From assembly GCA_013331015.1 (NCBI GenBank), contig DUHF01000227.1, forward strand, positions 1-10,600: a DNA stretch of 10,600 nucleotides, given 5' to 3'. Below, in pieces: positions 1-6,446 of the stretch. How positions within the stretch are numbered: position 1 is the first letter of the stretch; the number at the start of each line of letters is the position of its first letter. The notes beneath the pieces were generated by a model that searched no databases, was not told where the DNA came from, and was given only the letters and a program-made list of their open reading frames with translations. A program made the position numbers and the translations under genes. This DNA is from Methanoregula sp. (GTDB lineage Archaea; Halobacteriota; Methanomicrobia; Methanomicrobiales; Methanospirillaceae).

Positions 1-19
1 GGGGAAAAGAAGAGTATCC

Positions 20-1006
20 ATGACGTTCGCATTGCGCATCCAGAACCTGACCCGGCGCTTCGGGAACCTTGTTGCTGTGGACAACCTGTCGTTTGATATC
101 CGGCAGGGGGAGGTTTTCGGACTCCTTGGCCCCAATGGTGCCGGAAAGACCACGACCCTCTCGATGCTTGCAACCATGCTCGCACCAACCTCGGGGTCGG
201 CAACCGTCAACGGCATCAGTATTGCGGAGGATCCCGACGGGGTCCGGAAATCCATTGGTATCGTCTTCCAGGACCAGAGCCTTGATGAGGAACTGACCGC
301 GGCGGAGAACATGGATTTCCACGGCCGGCTCTACCGGATACCGTCAGACATCCGGAACCCGCGGATCACAAAACTCCTCACGCTCGTCGAGCTCAATGAT
401 CGCCGCAACGATATCGTCAAGACCTTCTCCGGCGGGATGCGGCGGCGCCTTGAGATCGCCCGCGGGCTGCTCCACCACCCGTCCGTCCTCTTCCTTGACG
501 AACCCACGCTCGGTCTCGACCCCCAGACACGAAACCATCTCTGGCAGTACATTGCCGCGCTGGCAAAGGAGAAGGGAATCACAATTATCCTGACAACCCA
601 TTACATGGAGGAAGCAGACCGGCTTTGCAGCCGGGTGGCAATCATCGACCACGGGAAGATAATCGCACTCGATTCACCACAGAACCTCAAAGAAGGTGTC
701 GGGGGAGATGTCGTGACCCTGAAATCAGAACATTGCCATGCCATTGCCGAAACCCTGGATGAGCCATGGCTTTCCCGCATGGAAGAACATGACGGGACCG
801 TCACTTTGAGCATGAAAAATGCCGAGCAGCATATCAGCGGGATTATTACCCTGCTCGCTTCGAAGGGGATACCTGTTGAATCGGTATCGATTCACAAGCC
901 GACGCTTGAAGACGTCTTTCTCTATTTTACCGGAAAGACCATCCGTGAAGAAGAATCTGACCCCCGGGATATGGTGAGAATGTTCCAGAGGAAAGCGGGG
1001 CGGTAA
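20..1006 (+). CDS. ABC-2 exporter ATP-binding subunit (DrrA-like)
   Basis: Cytoplasmic ATPase of an ABC-2 type exporter that would drive its membrane partner encoded directly downstream. The 328-aa protein shows the whole nucleotide-binding set in order: Walker A GPNGAGKT (37-44), Q-loop around Q84, signature FSGGMRRR (136-143), Walker B VLFLDEP (156-162), D-loop GLDP (165-168) and switch histidine H194 in TTHYMEEA. The last ~100 residues match the DrrA-type C-terminal extension (DUF4162-like), including the closing PTLEDVF motif near 293-299. Length is usual for the family. The ATG at 20 gives the standard N-terminus and follows a purine-rich stretch (GGGGAAAAGAAGAG) that could aid ribosome binding; only 19 bases upstream are visible, so its promoter cannot be judged. 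The stop lies 2 bp before the permease ATG, so the two are surely co-transcribed. The substrate cannot be told from sequence; daunorubicin resistance is only the name of the family's founder. Confidence 0.95.
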   Translation: MTFALRIQNLTRRFGNLVAVDNLSFDIRQGEVFGLLGPNGAGKTTTLSMLATMLAPTSGSATVNGISIAEDPDGVRKSIGIVFQDQSLDEELTAAENMDFHGRLYRIPSDIRNPRITKLLTLVELNDRRNDIVKTFSGGMRRRLEIARGLLHHPSVLFLDEPTLGLDPQTRNHLWQYIAALAKEKGITIILTTHYMEEADRLCSRVAIIDHGKIIALDSPQNLKEGVGGDVVTLKSEHCHAIAETLDEPWLSRMEEHDGTVTLSMKNAEQHISGIITLLASKGIPVESVSIHKPTLEDVFLYFTGKTIREEESDPRDMVRMFQRKAGR

Positions 1007-1008
1007 CC

Positions 1009-1758
1009 ATGGACATCATATATACCATCTGGCTTCGGAGCATCAAGCGTTACATCCGGTCAAAGAGCAGGATTATCGGGAGCATCAGCATGCCGCTTTT
1101 CTTTTTGCTCTTCCTCGGCTTTGGTTTAAACTCCGTGGTCCAGCTGCCGGGAACCGGGGGTAATTATATCCTGTTTTTAGTCCCGGGCATGGTTGCGATG
1201 AGCGTCATGTTCACCTCGGTCTTCTCCGGCATCCAGGTTATCTGGGACAAGCAGTTCGGGTTTTTGAAAGAGACCCTTGTTGCCCCGGTCTCGCGCCTTG
1301 AGATCATGCTTGGCCAGACAGCTGGAGGGGCAACTACGGCTGTCCTGCAGGGATTCATGATCCTGGTCATCTCCCTCTTCATCGGCCTTGAGGTCAGAAG
1401 TGTGACCGGGTTTTTCATTGCCCTGCTCTTCATGGTCCTTATCGGCATCGCGTTCACCGCGTTCGGGATAGCGATAGCGTCGCGGATGGAGGATATGACC
1501 GGGTTCCAGCTGATCATGAACTTTGTGATCTTCCCGATCTTCGGGCTCTCGGGAGCGCTCTTTCCCATCAGCTCGCTGCCTGCATGGTTGGTGCCGATCA
1601 CCCTTCTCGATCCCCTTACCTACGGGGTGGAAGGGATCCGGTACGGCCTGACCGGGGTATCGCAGATAAACCCGGTAGTCTGCCTTGCGGTCATCGGCGG
1701 TTTTTCCATTGCAATGACTTTCATCGGTGCATTCCTGTTCCGGAAGATTACGATCTGA
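1009..1758 (+). CDS. ABC-2 type exporter permease (DrrB-like)
   Basis: Integral membrane subunit that pairs with the ATPase ending 2 bp upstream. The 249-aa protein has about six predicted membrane helices (roughly 23-40, 53-72, 108-127, 133-156, 165-187, 223-243). Between helices five and six it carries the ABC-2 signature: a G-A-L-F-P loop, then L-P-x-W-L and a D-P-L-T-Y segment followed by a conserved Arg. The short cytoplasmic N-terminus containing several Arg/Lys residues is usual for this family. Length matches typical DrrB/NodJ-like permeases. No gene follows in the same operon; the next gene has its own promoter. A short GC hairpin (CCCGG/CCGGG, 1760-1776) follows the stop but has no T-tract, so the transcript end is unclear. 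Substrate unknown: candidates are drugs, lipids or polysaccharide. Confidence 0.93.
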   Translation: MDIIYTIWLRSIKRYIRSKSRIIGSISMPLFFLLFLGFGLNSVVQLPGTGGNYILFLVPGMVAMSVMFTSVFSGIQVIWDKQFGFLKETLVAPVSRLEIMLGQTAGGATTAVLQGFMILVISLFIGLEVRSVTGFFIALLFMVLIGIAFTAFGIAIASRMEDMTGFQLIMNFVIFPIFGLSGALFPISSLPAWLVPITLLDPLTYGVEGIRYGLTGVSQINPVVCLAVIGGFSIAMTFIGAFLFRKITI

Positions 1759-1827
1759 ACCCGGGGTGCTGCCGGGCATAACCGGGACATGAGCATTCTT
1801 CATCAGCCATTCCCGGTTCTCCGCCCT

Positions 1828-1836
1828 CTTTTATAT
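1828..1836 (+). promoter_or_regulatory. Archaeal TATA box for the Yip1-family gene
   Basis: CTTTTATAT is centred about 30 bp before the ATG at 1863 in an otherwise GC-rich spacer. At the usual archaeal TATA-to-start distance (about 22-27 bp), transcription would begin within a few bases of the ATG, giving a leaderless or nearly leaderless mRNA. In agreement, no Shine-Dalgarno-like sequence lies before the start codon. Confidence 0.65.
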
Positions 1837-1862
1837 CCCCGTTACGCCAACCTTTCAGCTGT

Positions 1863-2441
1863 ATGATCACAAGCATCTTCGGGAAGGCCAAAGGCTTTCT
1901 CCTCACACCGGTGGAAACATTCCGGCAATCGAAAGACGATGAACTCTCCGCGGTGTTTTCCTATTTTATCGCACTCCTCCTGTTCAATGCAATCCTTTCA
2001 GCCGCCTTTGCAGCGATCATGATCGAGACGCTGCCGGCGCTTGCCATGATGACCTGGGGGATGTCGGTTCCGGTTGCCATATTCCTCATGATGCTGGTTG
2101 GCGGTTTTATCGCAACGCTCGTGTTTGGGGTATGGCTTCACCTCTGGGTGTACCTCTTTGGCGGACGCCGGGGGATCATGCAGACGATAAACGCGGTCAT
2201 ATACGGGAGCACGCCCCGGCTGCTCTTCGGGTGGATCCCGTTCATCGGGTTCATCTTCACGCTCTGGTCGCTTGCGCTGGGTATCCTTGGCGTCCGCGAA
2301 CTGCAGGAGATCGATTCTCTGAAAGCAACCCTTGCCGTTGCCCTTGCGGTCATGATCCCGGTCATCCTTCTCATCGTTCTCGCAGCATATTTCATGATCG
2401 CGAACGTGACCACAACGACAGTGCCGGTCACTATGATCTGA
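1863..2441 (+). CDS. Yip1-domain membrane protein
   Basis: A 192-aa polytopic membrane protein of the Yip1 family, widespread and mostly uncharacterised in archaea and bacteria; no enzymatic role is known. Hydrophobic segments lie roughly at 31-54, 68-100 (probably two helices), 118-144 and 156-181. Family hallmarks visible are an N-terminal G-F-L-L-x-P-V-E-T-F stretch (11-20), a W-x-x-Y-L-F-G-G segment in mid-protein (94-101), Y-G-S-T-P-R (113-118) and a G-I-L-G-V-R-E-L-Q stretch (140-148). The C-terminus is Thr-rich and lies just after the last helix. The start is supported by the TATA box about 30 bp upstream. A T-tract begins 2 bp after the stop, so the gene is a single transcription unit. 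It has no visible functional tie to the exporter upstream. Confidence 0.88.
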   Translation: MITSIFGKAKGFLLTPVETFRQSKDDELSAVFSYFIALLLFNAILSAAFAAIMIETLPALAMMTWGMSVPVAIFLMMLVGGFIATLVFGVWLHLWVYLFGGRRGIMQTINAVIYGSTPRLLFGWIPFIGFIFTLWSLALGILGVRELQEIDSLKATLAVALAVMIPVILLIVLAAYFMIANVTTTTVPVTMI

Positions 2442-2443
2442 TC

Positions 2444-2452
2444 TTTTTTTTT
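2444..2452 (+). terminator. Oligo-T terminator after the Yip1 gene
   Basis: Nine consecutive T residues start 2 bp after the TGA at 2439-2441, and a second run of seven T lies at 2473-2479. Archaeal RNA polymerase terminates at such U-rich stretches without needing a hairpin, so this is a probable termination zone separating the Yip1 gene from the kinase. Confidence 0.65.
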
Positions 2453-2539
2453 AGTCACGTATTTGGAATTGCTTTTTTTCCTCCCGGCAATCCATTCCCC
2501 GCACATCACGCCGGCGTGCATACGTGGGGGTAAGGATTT

Positions 2540-2683
2540 ATGAACTTTAAAAATGGACTAAGATTCATACGGACGTTCCGAAGTCTGCACGCCCCGTTCC
2601 GGCTGCAGATCCTCCTGACCGTGGGAACTCTTGTAAACGATCCGAAACGATCCCAAAAAGCCAAAAACCCGGTGCTGCCATGA
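2540..2683 (+). CDS. Possible 47-aa small protein coupled to the kinase
   Basis: An ATG-initiated ORF of 47 codons fills the space before the histidine kinase; its TGA overlaps the kinase ATG as ATGA (2680-2683), a typical translational coupling arrangement. GGGGGT at 2526-2531 lies 8 nt before the ATG and could pair with the archaeal anti-Shine-Dalgarno sequence using one G-U wobble. The product is strongly basic, with many Arg and Lys residues, one short hydrophobic stretch (about 24-32) and no motif I recognise. An ORF of this length can occur by chance, and a TATA-like TTTAAAAAT at 2546-2554 lies inside it, which could instead be the kinase promoter. It is a candidate only. Confidence 0.25.
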   Translation: MNFKNGLRFIRTFRSLHAPFRLQILLTVGTLVNDPKRSQKAKNPVLP

Positions 2684-4386
2684 TAATCAATTCCTCCATT
2701 GCAATTCTTCTTCTCCTTATTGCCGGCACCATATCCCTGCTCCTGGCCTATATCGGGTGGCAGAACCGGGCACAGACAATCGTGCAGCCGTTCATCCTCC
2801 TGATGGCAGCAGAGACGGTCTGGATATTCGGGTATGTGGTAGAACTCTCCAGTTCCAGCCTGGATGCGGTCATCCTTATCAACAATATCGAGTATCCCGC
2901 ACTGCAGACCGTGCCGATCGCATGGCTCTTTATCGTTCTCTGCTTTACCGGGCGCGAACAGTACCTCACCCGCCGCACGGTACCATTATTTTTCATTATC
3001 CCGGCAATTGTCTGGGTCCTGGTATTGACCAACCCGCTCCATCACCTCTATTACACCGGTTTTTATGAATCCTCGTTTGGCGGCTCCACAATCTGGCTTT
3101 ACGAACACGGCCCCCTCTTCTGGATTCACATCGGGTACTGCTATCTCGTAACCCTTATCGCGCTCATCCTTGCAGCGGGCAGGCTCTTTGTCTCAACCGA
3201 ACTCTACCGGCGCCAGTCGATCCTGCTGGTCTGTGCAGCCTGCATCCCCGCATTCTGCAACATGGCCTATGTCTTCCAGATCGCTCCGTTCCCGCAGTAT
3301 GACATGACACCGTTTGCCTTCCTTGCCAGCGGGATCATTCTCGCCGTAGGGCTCCTCCGCTACCAGCTCTTCTCTGCCGTACCGGTGGCGTACTCGCTGG
3401 TCTTTTATACCATGCGGGACGGTGTAATCGTCACCAACAATGATTACCGGGTGATCGATCTTAACCCCGCAGCCGAACGTATTACCGGCGTCTCTTCCCA
3501 TGATGCGATAGGAAAGATGGTCGAAGAGGTCTTTCCCCTGCTTGCATCACTCCGCGAAGATCCTGCCCTGTCCGGTGAACGCCGTATTGAGGCAGAGGTG
3601 CAAAAGGAGGGTTTCCTCCGGTTCTATGATGTGGCTGTCACTCCCATGGACCGGGCAGGTGCAGGGCCGTCCGGGTATCTCTGCCTTTTCCGTGATATTT
3701 CCGAGCGGAAAGGATCTGAGCTTGCACTTGCCCAGGCAAACCGGAAGATCGGGCTCCTTGCAAGCATCACCCGCCACGATCTCATGAACAAACTCATGGC
3801 TGTCGGGAGTTACCTTGAACTGAGCCGGGAACTGGCAACCGATCCAACCCAGATGGAATACCTTGACCGGCAGCTTGGAGCCGTCAATGCAATGGGCCAG
3901 CAGATAGCATTCACAAGGGAGTACGAGCAGCTCGGTGCCAAAGCACCGGTATGGCAACAGGTGTCATCGGTAATCAACCGTATCAGGAACCAGGTGGATT
4001 TCCACGGGGTTTTGCTGGAAAGCAGCACTGGTCTCCTGGAAGTGTATGCCGATCCGATGCTTGAGAAGGTCTTCTACAACCTCTTTGACAATGCGGTAAC
4101 CTACGGGGGAGATGGTCTTTCTGAAATAACCGTATCCTGCCACCGGTCCGAAGGGGACATCGTGATTGTGGTTGAGGATAATGGTGCAGGTATCACCCCA
4201 GAGGACAAGGAACGGCTTTTTGAACGGGGTTTTGGGAAAAATACCGGTCTTGGCCTGTTCCTTTCCCGTGAGATTCTTGCCATCACCGGTATCAGGATAG
4301 AAGAGATCGGTGAGCCGGGCCATGGTGCACGGTTCGGGATCCGTGTGCCGGCCGGGAAGTTCCGCAATGTCGGACTTCGGCCGTAA
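2680..4386 (+). CDS. 7TM-PAS sensor histidine kinase
   Basis: Membrane sensor kinase of 568 aa. Residues 1-230 form about seven hydrophobic helices of the HisKA_7TM N-terminal type seen in many methanogen kinases; the ligand is unknown. A PAS domain covers about 240-343, ending in the usual R-D-I-S-E-R-K linker. A phosphoacceptor helix follows with H366 in I-T-R-H-D-L-M-N. The HATPase domain has N467/N471 (N-box), D500-N-G-A-G504 (G1) and G517-F-G-K-N-T-G-L-G-L526 (G2), so it looks catalytically complete. The C-terminal tail is short, with no receiver domain, and no response regulator lies in this window. The ATG at 2680 starts directly with the first membrane helix and has only a weak GGTG (2671-2674) before it. 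Its end is convergent with the YkgJ-type gene, 34 bp away. The family call is firm; the signal and partner are unknown. Confidence 0.93.
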   Translation: MIINSSIAILLLLIAGTISLLLAYIGWQNRAQTIVQPFILLMAAETVWIFGYVVELSSSSLDAVILINNIEYPALQTVPIAWLFIVLCFTGREQYLTRRTVPLFFIIPAIVWVLVLTNPLHHLYYTGFYESSFGGSTIWLYEHGPLFWIHIGYCYLVTLIALILAAGRLFVSTELYRRQSILLVCAACIPAFCNMAYVFQIAPFPQYDMTPFAFLASGIILAVGLLRYQLFSAVPVAYSLVFYTMRDGVIVTNNDYRVIDLNPAAERITGVSSHDAIGKMVEEVFPLLASLREDPALSGERRIEAEVQKEGFLRFYDVAVTPMDRAGAGPSGYLCLFRDISERKGSELALAQANRKIGLLASITRHDLMNKLMAVGSYLELSRELATDPTQMEYLDRQLGAVNAMGQQIAFTREYEQLGAKAPVWQQVSSVINRIRNQVDFHGVLLESSTGLLEVYADPMLEKVFYNLFDNAVTYGGDGLSEITVSCHRSEGDIVIVVEDNGAGITPEDKERLFERGFGKNTGLGLFLSREILAITGIRIEEIGEPGHGARFGIRVPAGKFRNVGLRP

Positions 4387-4420
4387 CCTCTTCACTCTTG
4401 CCGGCTCTTGTGTTTATTGC

Positions 4421-4903
4421 CTACTGCCGCACCGAATATCCCGCGGTAACGAGTACCCGGATCACCCGCTCGTCCCATGCGGCATCATCCAGCCCACAAA
4501 GATCATCGATCTCTTCGTGAAAAATACGGCTCAGCCGTTCATCTTCTGAGGCCAGGAACCGCTGGCACATGATCCGGCCGGCCCGCTGTCCATCCGTATT
4601 GAGGATCAGGATGCGCCAGCAGCCATAGTCCCGGCAGATCCCGGGACGGGTGGTGTGAACCGTGCAGTACCCTTTTGCCGCAGCGCGATCGAACCGGAAG
4701 AACGGGCAGGCTTCGGGACGTTCGGAAAAGATGCTCCGGTCACAAAAGAGCGCGATCTTGTCCGGGTCAACCGTCACTTCCGTTCTCTCGCCAGTATACA
4801 CGTTATTGATCAAAAAACGGTAATCGCCATAGTCTTTCTGGATGGTATGGACAAGACCGAGATGGCTGCAACATTCCCCGCACTGGCTGCACTCAAACGT
4901 CAT
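4421..4903 (-). CDS. YkgJ-family Cys-cluster protein
   Basis: A 160-aa soluble protein of the YkgJ / zinc- or iron-chelating Cys-cluster family (CxxCxxCC). The N-terminus shows C5-x2-C8-x2-C11-C12. The second part of the cluster is C66 in A-C-P-F-F, C80 in C-T-V-H, and R-P-G-I-C90-R-D-Y-G-C95. All eight conserved cysteines are present, so the metal-binding core looks intact. Members are thought to bind Zn or an Fe-S cluster; the cellular role is not established. The start is well supported: the first Cys motif begins at residue 5, and AGGA (4911-4914) lies 7 nt before the ATG. It stands alone, convergent with the histidine kinase and separated from the next - strand gene by about 260 bp. Confidence 0.9.
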   Translation of the reverse strand: MTFECSQCGECCSHLGLVHTIQKDYGDYRFLINNVYTGERTEVTVDPDKIALFCDRSIFSERPEACPFFRFDRAAAKGYCTVHTTRPGICRDYGCWRILILNTDGQRAGRIMCQRFLASEDERLSRIFHEEIDDLCGLDDAAWDERVIRVLVTAGYSVRQ

Positions 4904-4944
4904 AACACGATCCTGTATTGATACCGGATATTGTACTCCGTCAC

Positions 4945-4953
4945 CATAATATC
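4945..4953 (-). promoter_or_regulatory. TATA-like box for the YkgJ-family gene
   Basis: On the - strand GATATTATG is centred about 45 bp before the ATG at 4903. Initiation about 25 bp downstream would leave a short leader containing AGGA (4911-4914), which fits the start chosen. A second weaker AT-rich element, ACAATATCC at about 4925-4933, could instead give a leaderless message. Confidence 0.4.
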
Positions 4954-5027
4954 ACCGGAACAAAACCGGAAGATACCGGAGAAGTGAGGTGGTGAAAAAC
5001 GGATATTTCCGGCAGCCCGGGTCTTTC

Positions 5028-5035
5028 TTTATATC
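5028..5035. promoter_or_regulatory. TATA-box-like element in an intergenic region
   Basis: TTTATATC lies inside a 262-bp spacer (4904-5165). On the + strand it closely resembles the TATA box of the Yip1 gene, yet no gene follows within 300 bp on that strand. On the - strand (GATATAAA) it could serve the YkgJ-family gene with a leader of about 100 nt. The direction cannot be decided from sequence. Confidence 0.3.
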
Positions 5036-5110
5036 ACCCGATAGCATGCTGCTCATCCGGGTCACCGGCATTGCTCTCCCCCGTTTGGGTTACGGCCCAA
5101 AAATGAGCTC

Positions 5111-5135
5111 TTTTCCCATTTTCAGGATGGGAAAA
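5111..5135. repeat. 9-bp perfect inverted repeat (hairpin)
   Basis: TTTTCCCAT (5111-5119) and ATGGGAAAA (5127-5135) are perfect reverse complements separated by 7 nt. The hairpin lies about 30 bp downstream of the TPR-protein stop on the - strand, next to its oligo-T tracts, so it is probably part of the 3' end of that transcript. Confidence 0.6.
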
Positions 5136-5147
5136 AACCATAAAAAA
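5132..5147 (-). terminator. Double oligo-T terminator after the TPR protein
   Basis: Read on the - strand, two runs of six T (5147-5142 and 5137-5132) lie 19 and 29 bp after the TPR-protein stop at 5166, and the 9-bp inverted repeat overlaps the second run. This is a good archaeal U-tract termination zone. Confidence 0.6.
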
Positions 5148-5165
5148 GGTTGCTCCCCGCTGAGG

Positions 5166-5648
5166 TTACGAGGATCCGTTTCCGCAAGCCTCATCGGCTC
5201 TCCCCGCATCGGAAAGCGTCGCTGCTTTAAATTTCACTATCGAGGGATCGCCGGGTGAGAGGGCCAGTGCCCGGTCATAACAGGCGATGGCATCGTCATA
5301 GCGGTGCAGGTTGTGCAAGGCTACCCCTTTTGCCAGCCATGCTGCGGTAAAATTCCGGTCACGGGCAAGCGCTGCATCAAAAAAGGCGAGTGATTCGTTA
5401 TCCTGCCTGTACCGGGACATACGATCCAGCCCCAGCCGGAACTGCTCCTCTGCTTCGGGTGAGATGGTTGCAATATCCTCATCGTCAAACGCAATGGCAA
5501 GCGCAGATCCGCTCCCGGAAACCGGGATCTCACTATGGATGATCTGCGGGTTGCTGGTCATTGGGGCAACGATGCCGGTGGGGGAGAAACACCCGGATGC
5601 AACAGATGCCGACAGGATGAGGATGCCAAGCAGGATACCCCGGATCAT
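5166..5648 (-). CDS. TPR-repeat lipoprotein
   Basis: A 160-aa secreted, probably lipid-anchored protein with tetratricopeptide repeats, a protein-protein interaction scaffold. From the ATG at 5648 it begins M-I-R-G followed by a hydrophobic core and A-S-V-A-S-G-C (Cys20), a good lipobox-type signal. A low-complexity linker rich in Ser, Pro and Thr follows. Two TPRs cover about residues 67-100 and 101-134, and a third is cut short after about 20 residues, where the protein ends in a Gly/Ser-rich tail. An in-frame ATG at 5675 would add nine residues (total 169 aa); I prefer 5648 because it gives a compact signal peptide, but neither start has a clear ribosome binding site. It is a lone - strand gene; its partner is unknown. 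The abrupt third repeat may mean a short family member or a lost C-terminus. Confidence 0.82.
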   Translation of the reverse strand: MIRGILLGILILSASVASGCFSPTGIVAPMTSNPQIIHSEIPVSGSGSALAIAFDDEDIATISPEAEEQFRLGLDRMSRYRQDNESLAFFDAALARDRNFTAAWLAKGVALHNLHRYDDAIACYDRALALSPGDPSIVKFKAATLSDAGRADEACGNGSS

Positions 5649-5932
5649 AGGGAAGTATCCGGTTGAACAGGACATACCCTTTGCGGTTTACGTTCACGGT
5701 TTTTGGATCCTGCTTGTTTCCGGAAAAACACGGGACCCGTAACGGTCATTGCCCATCATTTGGGGGCAAAAAACTGCCATACACCAAAGTTTTTGCGGCA
5801 TTTGCATTGGAATGAACTGTAATCCATAAAAAATGAACTCCCGCCCCGGATTTCCCTTCACTCTCGTTGAACCTGCCTGCAGGTTATGATGCCGGGGATC
5901 CGGCATTCGCGATCCTGCAGCTGGCAATCCTG
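5649..5932. other. Intergenic stretch without a convincing gene
   Basis: No reading frame here has a recognisable motif or convincing start signal. A - strand ORF at 5694-5927 has an atypical composition rich in Met, Pro and Gln, and I do not accept it. The right half holds two adjacent hairpins (5870-5906) and an A6 run (5828-5833, T6 on the - strand) that may terminate the 83-aa gene. Confidence 0.5.
5870..5906 (-). repeat. Two adjacent hairpins downstream of the 83-aa gene
   Basis: ATGCCGG/CCGGCAT (5889-5895 with 5900-5906, loop GGAT) and AACCTG/CAGGTT (5870-5875 with 5880-5885, loop CCTG) sit back to back. On the - strand they begin about 26 nt after the stop of the 83-aa ORF and precede a T6 run at 5833-5828. 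They could stabilise or end that transcript. Each hairpin alone is not rare by chance. Confidence 0.35.
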
Positions 5933-6184
5933 TCAGTATGCGCCCCGCCCGATCTGGCTTATGTAAATCCTGTGCTCCTGCAGATCGATCCTGAAGAGTT
6001 CGGGGTTACTGATAAGAACCGGAACCTTGATCCTCATGGTTTCCAGTTCCTGAAAGGTGAAGTGCTCGGTATTTTTCCTCTTTCCCTCCATCCATTCCAT
6101 CGATACCCCGTTTTCGGTCTGGACACAATTGTAAATCTTTTCCACGGTACCTGATTCAGGTTGAGAATACTTTATTCTATTCAT
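5933..6184 (-). CDS. Small hypothetical protein (83 aa)
   Basis: I do not recognise this protein. Its composition is normal for a soluble protein: charged and polar in the first half (several Lys and Glu, motif M-E-W-M-E-G-K-R-K at about 29-37), with a more hydrophobic C-terminal half that alternates like beta strands (V-P-V-L-I-S and E-H-R-I-Y-I-S-Q-I). It has no signal peptide, no membrane segment and a single Cys. The best support for it being real is a TATA box (GTATATAG on the - strand, 6200-6207) about 20 bp before the ATG, which would give a leaderless mRNA; there is no Shine-Dalgarno-like sequence. It stands alone between the TPR lipoprotein and the alpha/beta hydrolase. It could be a lineage-restricted orphan. 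Confidence 0.5.
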   Translation of the reverse strand: MNRIKYSQPESGTVEKIYNCVQTENGVSMEWMEGKRKNTEHFTFQELETMRIKVPVLISNPELFRIDLQEHRIYISQIGRGAY

Positions 6185-6199
6185 TACGGTGGACGGGAT

Positions 6200-6207
6200 C
6201 TATATAC
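6200..6207 (-). promoter_or_regulatory. TATA box for the 83-aa gene
   Basis: On the - strand GTATATAG lies about 20 bp upstream of the ATG at 6184 within GC-rich surroundings, which would place initiation at or next to the start codon. Confidence 0.5.
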
Positions 6208-6446
6208 TTCCATCAGAGGAGGCCCGGAGGATATTTTGCAATTGCCGCGGTGATTACCCATGGCTCTTTGCTGATCAATGCGGGCAGGATTGCTAATAAA
6301 TCCCTCTGCCATGGTATGGTTTGGGCTTGTGCCAGAGCGTCCCGCCGCGGCCTGCGGAGTCCCCTGCAAAGGTTTTTTTCAAGCGTCAGCCCCCATCACC
6401 GTGTCTTTGGTGTTCCGGGTTTACCTGCGCTTATGAGCAGAGATCC

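Noticed and set aside
1760..1776. GC hairpin after the first permease as a terminator
   Set aside because: Only 5 bp of stem and no T-tract follows; archaeal termination needs U-rich sequence.
2507..2518. Perfect palindrome CACGCCGGCGTG before the small ORF
   Set aside because: A 12-bp perfect palindrome is expected about two to three times by chance in 10 kb, and no repeat copy was seen.
4989..5258. 89-aa ORF on the + strand overlapping the TPR gene
   Set aside because: It runs antisense through the TPR gene terminator and C-terminus, with basic, Ser-rich composition and no motif.
5694..5927. 77-aa ORF on the - strand
   Set aside because: Atypical composition, no recognisable motif, and it runs across the tandem hairpins and the T6 run.
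6185..6446. ORFs on both strands between the 83-aa gene and the hydrolase
   Set aside because: Low-complexity Arg/Pro/Ser-rich translations with no start signals; the region looks like ordinary spacer.
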